Positions 1 through 5,063 of a DNA stretch of 9,405 nt are shown here, piece after piece. A program made the translations under genes and the position numbers. The stretch lies in contig JAHHUE010000060.1 in NCBI GenBank assembly GCA_020024155.1, forward strand, positions 1 through 9,405, in the 5' to 3' direction. Under the pieces are notes generated by a model. That model saw only the letters and a program-made list of their open reading frames with translations, was not told where the DNA came from and did no database searches. Numbering within the stretch: position 1 is the first letter of the stretch; every line of letters starts with the position of its first letter. Source of the stretch: Oscillospiraceae bacterium. Lineage in GTDB: Bacteria; Bacillota; Clostridia; Oscillospirales; Ruminococcaceae.

Positions 1-20
1 AATTCATAACTGTAACGCAT
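1..20 (-). CDS. Partial 5' end of a divergent gene, probably IS3-family transposase OrfA
   Basis: Only the first six codons and two bases of a seventh are inside the window, read leftward from an ATG at 20-18: M-R-Y-S-Y-E-(F or L). A strong ribosome site (AAGGAGGG, minus strand, 37-30) sits 9 nt before the ATG, which makes this a credible start despite the short length. From memory, N-termini of the form M-x-Y-S-Y-E-F-K are typical of the helix-turn-helix OrfA proteins of IS3/IS150-type elements. The sequence just upstream also looks like an insertion-sequence end. The gene start is well supported; the transposase identity is inference from seven residues plus context. Confidence 0.45.
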
Positions 21-29
21 AAAAATATA

Positions 30-37
30 CCCTCCTT
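30..37 (-). promoter_or_regulatory. Ribosome binding site of the divergent partial gene
   Basis: The minus strand reads AAGGAGGG, a near-perfect match to the 16S anti-Shine-Dalgarno, 9 nt before the ATG at 20-18. It is the main evidence that a gene starts here and runs off the left edge. Confidence 0.65.
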
Positions 38-53
38 ACTGGTTGTCCAGTAA
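36..53. repeat. Perfect 7-bp inverted repeat abutting the divergent ribosome site
   Basis: TTACTGGttgtCCAGTAA has 7-bp perfect arms around a 4-nt loop. In the minus-strand transcript it would form a hairpin whose 3' arm touches the first bases of the AAGGAGGG ribosome site. If 1-63 is an insertion-sequence end, such a hairpin could limit translation of the transposase from transcripts entering from outside, as is known for some IS elements. Alternatively it is a repressor operator for the divergent gene. Confidence 0.5.
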
Positions 54-98
54 ATAGGGTACATATCATTATAATTAAGCCTTTTTTATTTTTGTATT

Positions 99-111
99 TT
101 ACATGATGTAA
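99..111. promoter_or_regulatory. Perfect 13-bp palindrome, possible operator
   Basis: TTACATgATGTAA has two 6-bp perfect arms around one base. It is about 140 bp upstream of the distal promoter candidate and near the putative IS end, so it may belong to the pre-insertion intergenic region. Palindromes of this size arise easily in AT-rich DNA, so this is weak evidence for a protein site. Confidence 0.25.
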
Positions 112-127
112 TATGATTAAAAATATA

Positions 128-145
128 TTGTTAAATTATTTACAT
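128..145. promoter_or_regulatory. Rex-like half-site pair, distal
   Basis: TTGTTAA (128-134), a 4-bp spacer and TTTACAT (139-145). Against the Rex consensus TTGTTAA-N4-TTAACAA the first half is perfect and the second matches 5 of 7. It lies far from either promoter candidate, so if it is real it would be an auxiliary site. Confidence 0.25.
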
Positions 146-220
146 AAATTATACATTTAGATATAAAAAATATATAAAATAAACATATCTAATGAAATGA
201 TTATATTATGAAAATTATAC

Positions 221-238
221 AATAAATGTACATTTATT
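221..238. promoter_or_regulatory. Perfect 18-bp palindrome, possible operator
   Basis: AATAAATGTACATTTATT is a perfect, spacer-free palindrome centred between 229 and 230. It ends 15 bp before the -35 element of the distal promoter candidate. That is a plausible position for an activator or repressor dimer. I do not recognise the regulator. A perfect 9-bp half-arm is unlikely, though not impossible, by chance in DNA this AT-rich. Confidence 0.4.
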
Positions 239-253
239 TAGTTAATTGTAGCA

Positions 254-271
254 TTGTCAATTAAATAACAG
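254..271. promoter_or_regulatory. Rex-like operator overlapping promoter P1
   Basis: TTGTCAA (254-260), a 4-bp spacer and ATAACAG (265-271) match the Rex consensus at 6 of 7 and 5 of 7 positions. The site covers the -35 element, where binding by the NADH-sensing repressor Rex would block transcription. The match is imperfect and the assignment is inferred. Confidence 0.35.
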
Positions 272-282
272 TATGGTATCAT
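254..282 (+). promoter_or_regulatory. Candidate sigma-A promoter, distal (P1)
   Basis: The -35 is TTGTCA (254-259; 5 of 6 to TTGACA). A 17-bp spacer ends in TGG, giving an extended -10 TG motif, and the -10 is TATCAT (277-282; 5 of 6 to TATAAT). This is the best-matched promoter in the leader. It would start transcription near 289, leaving an untranslated leader of about 200 nt before hdrB. A Rex-like pair overlaps its -35 and spacer. Confidence 0.5.
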
Positions 283-311
283 ATTAAATGATTTATATAT
301 AGAATATAGAT

Positions 312-329
312 TTGTTATAATAATATCAA
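312..329. promoter_or_regulatory. Rex-like imperfect inverted repeat
   Basis: TTGTTAT (312-318), spacer AATA and ATATCAA (323-329) form an inverted repeat with one mismatch. They match the Rex consensus at 6 of 7 and 5 of 7. The site lies between the two promoter candidates, downstream of the predicted P1 start. Confidence 0.25.
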
Positions 330-352
330 ATATAAGCAATAAAATGTTTGTA

Positions 353-365
353 TACGCATTGCGTA
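353..365. promoter_or_regulatory. Perfect GC-containing 13-bp palindrome, possible operator
   Basis: TACGCAtTGCGTA has 6-bp perfect arms around one base and eight of its bases, including two CG steps, lie in an otherwise nearly GC-free stretch. That contrast makes it more notable than the AT-only palindromes. It lies about 50 bp upstream of the TATAAT of P2, suited to an activator. It does not fit a cre, Fnr or Rex consensus, and I cannot name the regulator. Confidence 0.4.
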
Positions 366-387
366 ATTGATTATTTTTTAGATTTTA

Positions 388-405
388 ATGTTAAAAAAAT
401 AACAT
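388..405. promoter_or_regulatory. Best-placed Rex-like operator, just upstream of the P2 -10
   Basis: A perfect inverted repeat TGTTA (389-393), six A residues and TAACA (400-404). The core and the 6-bp spacing equal those inside the Rex consensus TTGTTAA-N4-TTAACAA, with mismatches only at the outer and inner T/A positions. It ends 10 bp before the TATAAT at 415-420, where a bound repressor would exclude RNA polymerase. The same TGTxA-N6-TxACA spacing is used by Crp/Fnr-family regulators, the main alternative. Confidence 0.45.
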
Positions 406-420
406 AATTACAATTATAAT
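391..420 (+). promoter_or_regulatory. Candidate promoter, proximal (P2)
   Basis: A perfect TATAAT lies at 415-420, but the region 17-18 bp upstream (TTAAAA, 391-396) is a poor -35. It may need an activator or act as a minor start. Transcription would begin near 427, giving a leader of about 60 nt before the hdrB ATG. Confidence 0.35.
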
Positions 421-486
421 ATGTGTTAAGATGTGGGATTTATTATTGTTATGCAGATTAAATATTAGAAAGGATATGTGGGGGTT

Positions 487-1284
487 ATGAATTATAGTTA
501 TTATCCAGGCTGTACCCTGAAAAACAAAGCTAAGGATTTGGACAAATATGCCAGATTATCTGCAAGAGCACTTGGTTTTGAATTGGAAGAAATTGAAAAC
601 TGGCAATGCTGTGGTGGTGTTTATCCATTGGGTACAGATGAAATTGCTACAAAGCTTTCTTCTGTAAGAGCATTAAATGATGCAAAAATGAAAAAACAAG
701 ACCTTGTTACCGTATGTTCAGCATGTCATCATGTGCTTAAAAGAGTTAATGATGATATGAAAAACTCAGAAGATATTCGCACAAGAGCAAACAATTATAT
801 GCAATTGGACGAACCTTATTCAGGTGAAACAACTGTGTTGCATTTTCTCGAAGTTCTCAGAGACAGAGTTGGATTTGATGAGTTAAAGAAAAAGGTTGTA
901 AAACCATTAACTGGTAAAAAAATAGGTGCTTATTATGGTTGCTTATTATTGCGTCCAGGAAAAATATTAGCATTTGACAATCCAGAAAATCCAACTATTA
1001 TAGAGGATTTTATTCGTGCAATAGGTGCAGAACCTGTTATATACCCATACAGAAATGAGTGTTGTGGCGGATATATTTCCTTAAAAGAAAAAGATATGGC
1101 TTGTTTTATGTGTAACAACATCATGGAAAGTGCATCAGGTTTTGGTGCAGAAATGCTTATTACAGCATGTCCATTATGTTTATATAACTTGAATAAAAGC
1201 ACAAAAAACAAAATTCTGGTTTGTTATTTTACTGAACTTCTTGCAGAAGCTTTGGGAGTAAAAGAGGAGGGTGTTGACGAGTGA
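487..1284 (+). CDS. hdrB: Heterodisulfide reductase subunit B (HdrB), double CCG-domain
   Basis: A 265-residue cytoplasmic protein. Two complete CCG (cysteine-rich) domains are visible, each in the pattern C-x(31-39)-CC-x(34)-CxxC: C9, C41, C42, C77, C80, and C152, C192, C193, C228, C231. In methanogen HdrB each such set binds a noncubane [4Fe-4S] cluster at which the disulfide is split. In bacterial Hdr complexes the electron acceptor varies, with DsrC known in sulfate reducers. I chose ATG 487 because M-N-Y-S-Y-Y-P-G-C is the normal family N-terminus. A GTG at 478 in the same frame would add three residues but lies only 3 nt from AGGA (471-474). The gene overlaps hdrC by 4 nt. Both cluster sites are intact, so the protein is probably redox-active; its partner here is not shown. 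Confidence 0.93.
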   Translation: MNYSYYPGCTLKNKAKDLDKYARLSARALGFELEEIENWQCCGGVYPLGTDEIATKLSSVRALNDAKMKKQDLVTVCSACHHVLKRVNDDMKNSEDIRTRANNYMQLDEPYSGETTVLHFLEVLRDRVGFDELKKKVVKPLTGKKIGAYYGCLLLRPGKILAFDNPENPTIIEDFIRAIGAEPVIYPYRNECCGGYISLKEKDMACFMCNNIMESASGFGAEMLITACPLCLYNLNKSTKNKILVCYFTELLAEALGVKEEGVDE

Positions 1285-1670
1285 GTTATGGCAATAATCA
1301 AGTAGAAATTATAAAAGAAATCAGCGGAGTAAACCCTCTGAAATGTATGAAATGTGGAAAATGTTCAGCATCATGTCCATCATTTAACGAAATGGATATT
1401 AAACCACATCAATTTGTGTCTTATGTGGTTAACGGAGATATAGAAGCACTTGTTCAGTCAAAATCTCTTTGGAAATGTTTATCCTGCTTTGCTTGTGTTG
1501 AGCGTTGCCCAAGAGATGTTAAACCTGGTAAACTTATTGATGCAGCTAGACAGTTGGTAGTTAGAGAAAAAGGTAAAAATTACCTTTTGGCAGATGAAAT
1601 TCCGGAATTACTAGATCCAGAAACTCCACAACAGTTATTGGTAAGCGCATTCAGAAGATATAAGAGGTAA
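1281..1670 (+). CDS. hdrC: Heterodisulfide reductase subunit C (HdrC)
   Basis: A 129-residue protein with two classical [4Fe-4S] motifs, C22-C25-C28-C32 and C66-C69-C72-C76. The stretch between them includes the family's V-V-N-G-D-I-E-A-L segment. HdrC relays electrons from the flavin subunit HdrA to the CCG clusters of HdrB. The start is a GTG that overlaps the hdrB stop (GTGA, 1281-1284). AGGAGG at 1265-1270 lies 10 nt upstream, so translation is probably coupled to hdrB. The nearest ATG (1288) is out of frame, which supports the GTG. The length fits small bacterial HdrC forms. No membrane segment is present, so this is the soluble HdrABC type and not the membrane HdrDE type. Confidence 0.93.
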   Translation: MSYGNNQVEIIKEISGVNPLKCMKCGKCSASCPSFNEMDIKPHQFVSYVVNGDIEALVQSKSLWKCLSCFACVERCPRDVKPGKLIDAARQLVVREKGKNYLLADEIPELLDPETPQQLLVSAFRRYKR

Positions 1671-1675
1671 TTTAT

Positions 1676-3664
1676 ATGCAAAGAATAGGTGTATTTGTTT
1701 GTCATTGTGGCAGTAATATAGCAGCCACAGTTGATGTAAATAAAGTAAAAGAAATGGCCTTGTTTGAACCAGGTGTTGTTCACACAGAAGAATATCAATA
1801 TATGTGTTCAGAGGCAGGTCAAGCAAAAGTTATTGATGCAATTCGTGAAAAGAACCTTACAGGTGTTGTAATTTGTTCATGTTCTCCTCGTATGCATGAA
1901 GCTACATTTAGAAAAGCAGCAGAACGCGCAGGATTAAATCCATATATGATTGAAATTGCAAACATACGCGAACATTGTTCATGGATTCATAAAGATATTA
2001 AAGAAGGTACAGAAAAAGCAGTAATTCTTATGAGAGCTGCTGTTGCTAAGGTTAACCTTAATGCTCCTTTGAAACCAGGTGAAAGCCGTGTTACAAAACG
2101 TGCTCTTGTTATTGGTGGTGGTATTGCAGGTATTCAAACAGCTCTTGATATTGCTGAAGCTGGATACGAAGTAGATATAGTGGAAAAAACACCAAGTATT
2201 GGTGGTAAAATGTCACAGCTTGATAAGACATTCCCAACACTTGACTGTTCTGCTTGTATCCTTACACCAAAAATGGTTGAGGCAGCTGCACACGAAAAAA
2301 TCAATATATATACATATAGTGAAGTTGAAAAAGTTTCTGGCTTTGTTGGCGATTTTACAGTTGATATTCGTAAAAAAGCAAGATTTGTAGATATGGATAA
2401 ATGTACTGGTTGTGGTGCATGTATGGAAAAATGTCCATCAAAGAAATCTTTGAGTGAATTTAACCAAGGATTAAGCACAAGACCAGCTATCTACATTCCG
2501 TTTGCTCAGGCTATTCCTAATGTTCCTGTTATTGACCCAGAAGCTTGTATTAAATTAAAAACAGGCAAATGTGGACTTTGCGCAACTGTCTGTCAGGCAA
2601 AAGCAATTGACTATACACAAAACGATGAAATTATCACAGAAAAATATGGTGCAATAGTTGTTGCAACAGGTTTTGATACAATTAAACTTGATAATTATGA
2701 TGAATACGCATATAGCCAAAGTAAAGATGTAATTACATCTTTGGAACTTGAAAGAATTATGAATGCAGCAGGTCCTACAAAAGGACATTTGGAAAGACTT
2801 TCAGACGGTAAAGCTCCAAAAGAAATGGTATTTATTCAGTGTGTAGGCAGCCGTTGTTCAGATAACAGAGGTAAGAGCTATTGCTCAAAAATCTGTTGTA
2901 TGTACACAGCAAAACACGCAATGTTAATTAGAGATAAATATCCAGATGTAAATGTTACAGTATTTTACATTGATGTTCGTACACCTGGTAAAAACTTTGA
3001 TGAATTCTATCGCAGAGCAGTGGAACAGTACGGTGTAAATTATGTAAAAGGCCAAGTTGGCAAGGTTATACCACAGCCAAACGGCAAACTTCTTGTAAGA
3101 GGTGTTGACCTTTTGGATAACAAACAAATTCTTAAAGAAGCAGATATGGTTGTTTTGGCAACAGCAATTGAACCAAGTGCTGATGTTAGAAAAATTGCGA
3201 CAATGCTTACAGCAAGTATTGATACAAACAACTTCCTTACAGAAGCTCATGCTAAATTGAAACCAGTGGAATCACCAACAGCAGGTATTTTCCTTTCAGG
3301 TGTCTGTCAAGGACCAAAAGATATTCCTGAAACAGTAGCACAAGCTGGTGCAGCAGCAGTAAAAGCAATTGGACTTCTTGCAAAAGATAAATTGCTTACA
3401 AACCCATGTACAGCACATTCAGATACACTTTTTTGTAACGGTTGTTCAAGTTGTGCAAATGTCTGTCCATATGGTGCAATTTCATACGAAAATAAAGAAG
3501 TAAATGACCACGGAATTCGTGAAGTTCGCAGAGTTGCAGTAGTAAATAACGCACTATGTCAAGGTTGTGGTGCATGTACAGTTACATGTCCATCAGGTGC
3601 AATGGACTTGCAAGGATTCTCAAACAGACAGATTATTGCGGAGGTAGATGCTATATGTCGATAG
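1676..3664 (+). CDS. hdrA: Heterodisulfide reductase subunit A (HdrA), FAD-binding electron-bifurcating subunit
   Basis: A full-length HdrA of 662 residues. Visible in order: the N-terminal cysteine-rich domain (F-V-C-H-C-G-S-N at 7-14, then C44, C67, C69 and C101); a thioredoxin-reductase-like FAD fold with GGGIAG at 147-152; the family signature around D190-C191-S-A-C194; inserted iron-sulfur motifs C243-C246-C249-C253 and C291-C299-C302-C306; a conserved Cys group at 389-408; and a C-terminal two-cluster ferredoxin domain (C587-C590-C593-C597 and C628-C631-C634-C638). In characterised complexes the HdrA FAD bifurcates an electron pair, with the ferredoxin-type domain serving the low-potential branch. 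AAGAGG at 1662-1667 lies 8 nt before ATG. The 3' end overlaps flxD by 10 nt, fitting HdrA-FlxD (MvhD) contact in the complex. Confidence 0.95.
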   Translation: MQRIGVFVCHCGSNIAATVDVNKVKEMALFEPGVVHTEEYQYMCSEAGQAKVIDAIREKNLTGVVICSCSPRMHEATFRKAAERAGLNPYMIEIANIREHCSWIHKDIKEGTEKAVILMRAAVAKVNLNAPLKPGESRVTKRALVIGGGIAGIQTALDIAEAGYEVDIVEKTPSIGGKMSQLDKTFPTLDCSACILTPKMVEAAAHEKINIYTYSEVEKVSGFVGDFTVDIRKKARFVDMDKCTGCGACMEKCPSKKSLSEFNQGLSTRPAIYIPFAQAIPNVPVIDPEACIKLKTGKCGLCATVCQAKAIDYTQNDEIITEKYGAIVVATGFDTIKLDNYDEYAYSQSKDVITSLELERIMNAAGPTKGHLERLSDGKAPKEMVFIQCVGSRCSDNRGKSYCSKICCMYTAKHAMLIRDKYPDVNVTVFYIDVRTPGKNFDEFYRRAVEQYGVNYVKGQVGKVIPQPNGKLLVRGVDLLDNKQILKEADMVVLATAIEPSADVRKIATMLTASIDTNNFLTEAHAKLKPVESPTAGIFLSGVCQGPKDIPETVAQAGAAAVKAIGLLAKDKLLTNPCTAHSDTLFCNGCSSCANVCPYGAISYENKEVNDHGIREVRRVAVVNNALCQGCGACTVTCPSGAMDLQGFSNRQIIAEVDAICR

Positions 3665-4098
3665 AAAATAAAGAAGAGTTTAGACCTAAAATTGTAGCAT
3701 TTTGCTGCAACTGGTGTAGTTATGCTGGTGCAGACCTTGCAGGTAGCAGTCGTCTTAATTACCCAGCAGATGTAAAAATTATTCGTGTACCATGTTCATG
3801 TCGTGTTAACCCAATGTTTATACTTCGTGCATTTGAAAAAGGTGCAGATGGCGTTATTATGTGTGGTTGTCACCCTGGAGATTGTCATTACAGCACAGGT
3901 AACTATTATGCAAGAAGAAGAATGACTTTGTTATTCTCTATGCTTGACTATATCGGTGTTGAAAATGGTCGTACTCGTGTAGAATGGGTATCAGCAGCCG
4001 AAGGTGTAAAATTCTCCACTACAATGAATGAATTTGTAGAGAAAATTTACTCACTTGGTGAAAATGTAAGATTGGGGGATTTAAGATGCAAGAATTAG
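3655..4098 (+). CDS. flxD: FlxD / MvhD-like [2Fe-2S] subunit linking the NADH module to HdrA
   Basis: A 147-residue protein of the MvhD (methyl-viologen-reducing hydrogenase delta subunit) family. It carries the family's cysteine pattern: C17-C18-xx-C21, C47-x-C49 and C70-G-C72-H-P-G-D-C77-H-Y. In methanogens MvhD holds a [2Fe-2S] cluster and passes electrons from the hydrogenase to HdrA. With no hydrogenase gene here, the Flx proteins downstream are the likely donor. The frame is open back to 3556, but that part lies within hdrA. ATG 3655 gives the usual family start and has GGAGG at 3640-3644, 10 nt upstream. It overlaps hdrA by 10 nt and the next gene by 13 nt, so translation is probably coupled. 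Confidence 0.9.
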   Translation: MSIENKEEFRPKIVAFCCNWCSYAGADLAGSSRLNYPADVKIIRVPCSCRVNPMFILRAFEKGADGVIMCGCHPGDCHYSTGNYYARRRMTLLFSMLDYIGVENGRTRVEWVSAAEGVKFSTTMNEFVEKIYSLGENVRLGDLRCKN

Positions 4099-5060
4099 TA
4101 AACAGAGCAAAAGAATTACTTGCAGACGGCACTGTAACAAGAGTGCTTGGTTGGAAATCAGGTGACTTGGCATATAATCCGGAACCAGCTTACTTTGAAA
4201 CAGCTGAAGAATTAGATAATTTTGTGTACAACGGATTTTGTGGTGCAAATTTAAGTAAATATATGATTAAAGCTTCAAAATTGGAAGGTAAAACATTGGT
4301 TTTCTTAAAACCATGTGATACATATAGTTTTAATCAGCTTATTAAAGAACATCGTGTTGACAGAGAAAAAACATATATTATCGGCATTGGATGCAAAGGT
4401 AAACTTGATATAGAAAAAATAAAAAAAATGGGCATTAAAGGTATTGAAACTATTTCTGGTATCAATACAGAAGATGACACAGAAGTTCTTACAATACAGA
4501 CAGTATACGGCGAAAAAACTTGCAAATATTCAGATGCAATGTTTGAAAGATGTCATGTATGTAAAGGTAAGGAACATAAAATTCATGATGAGCTTATTGG
4601 TGAATCTAAAGATACAAAAGACAAAGAACGCTTTGAAGAAATAGAAAAAATTGAGGCTATGAGCCCAGAAGAAAAATTTGCGTTTTTCCAAAACGAACTT
4701 TCAAAATGTATTCGTTGCAATGCTTGCAGAAATGTCTGTCCAGCATGCAGCTGTCTTAAATGTGTATTTGACAGCAATAAATTTGATAGTCAGCAGAAAG
4801 CTAATGTGGATTCTTTTGAAGAGAAAATGTTCCATATTATTCGTGCATTCCATGTTGCAGGCAGATGTACAGACTGTGGAGAATGCAGCCGTGTCTGTCC
4901 TCAAGGTATACCACTTCACTTATTTAACAGAAAATTCATTAAAGACATAAATGAATTTTACGGAGATTTCCAAGCTGGTGAAGATGCAGAAACAAATGGT
5001 CCACTTACAAGCTTTACATTTGAAGATGTAGAACCAAGTGTTGTTTCAGAAAGGGGATAA
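4086..5060 (+). CDS. flxC: FlxC-like 4Fe-4S protein, F420-hydrogenase-beta-like N-terminus plus two-cluster ferredoxin module
   Basis: A 324-residue protein. The N-terminal ~160 residues hold K-P-C77-D-T-Y, G-I-G-C103-K-G-K and C156-x-x-C159. I associate this layout with electron-transfer subunits related to the F420-reducing hydrogenase beta family. A charged linker (about 160-200) leads to [4Fe-4S] motifs C208-C211-C214-C218 and C261-C264-C267-C271. Three further cysteines, C221, C223 and C226, follow the first motif directly. By position between the MvhD-like gene and the AsrA-like gene it corresponds to FlxC of the FlxABCD-HdrABC complexes; the B/C lettering is provisional. GGGGGA (4074-4079) lies 6 nt before the ATG. 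It probably carries electrons between the NADH-oxidising subunits and FlxD. No membrane segment is seen. Confidence 0.8.
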   Translation: MQELVNRAKELLADGTVTRVLGWKSGDLAYNPEPAYFETAEELDNFVYNGFCGANLSKYMIKASKLEGKTLVFLKPCDTYSFNQLIKEHRVDREKTYIIGIGCKGKLDIEKIKKMGIKGIETISGINTEDDTEVLTIQTVYGEKTCKYSDAMFERCHVCKGKEHKIHDELIGESKDTKDKERFEEIEKIEAMSPEEKFAFFQNELSKCIRCNACRNVCPACSCLKCVFDSNKFDSQQKANVDSFEEKMFHIIRAFHVAGRCTDCGECSRVCPQGIPLHLFNRKFIKDINEFYGDFQAGEDAETNGPLTSFTFEDVEPSVVSERG

Positions 5061-5063
5061 TGT

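Larger units (their letters stand above)
1..63 (-). mobile_element. Candidate terminal end of an IS3/IS150-like insertion sequence
   Basis: Read on the minus strand from 63, the sequence begins TGTACCCTATTTACTGGACA. It starts with TG, as IS3-family ends do, and has a TGTAC start and a TGGACA box of the kind I associate with IS150-like ends. A strong ribosome site and an ATG follow 43 bp inside the end, which is the usual distance for OrfA in these elements. The outer boundary would be at 63/64, with a short target duplication starting at TAT (64-66). The other end is outside the window, so neither the matching inverted repeat nor the duplication can be verified. Confidence 0.4.
64..477. promoter_or_regulatory. 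AT-rich non-coding leader region upstream of the hdr-flx-frd operon
   Basis: These 414 bases hold no gene that I can support on either strand. G+C is only about 16%, against the high 30s in the adjoining genes. The region contains two candidate promoters (254-282 and 415-420), perfect palindromes at 99-111, 221-238 and 353-365, and several Rex-like half-site pairs. I saw no riboswitch, tRNA or terminator. The candidate 5' untranslated regions would be about 60 nt from the proximal promoter or about 200 nt from the distal one. Confidence 0.7.

Noticed and set aside
1..11. The 11-mer AATTCATAACT occurs at 1-11 and again at 9271-9281, just after the last operon gene, suggesting flanking direct repeats.
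   Set aside because: It is AT-rich and short, does not extend beyond 11 bases, and 1-11 lies inside a coding start on the other strand. Chance is the simpler explanation, and the window edge is arbitrary.
64..477. A riboswitch or small RNA in the long AT-rich leader.
   Set aside because: No stem set, terminator or anti-terminator, or recognisable aptamer core was seen. The palindromes are short and better explained as protein sites.
933..1211. 92-codon open frame on the minus strand inside hdrB.
   Set aside because: It is a shadow of the hdrB reading frame with no ribosome site or recognisable motif. The same reasoning was applied to the other antisense frames inside the operon.
3556..3654. 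Upstream extension of the FlxD frame to an ATG at 3556, giving a 180-residue protein.
   Set aside because: This part lies inside the conserved C-terminal ferredoxin domain of hdrA and gives no MvhD-like residues. ATG 3655 has a good ribosome site and the family length.
3655..4098. MvhD-like gene as a sign of a [NiFe] hydrogenase (MvhADG) operon.
   Set aside because: No large or small hydrogenase subunit gene is in the window; the flx genes occupy that place.
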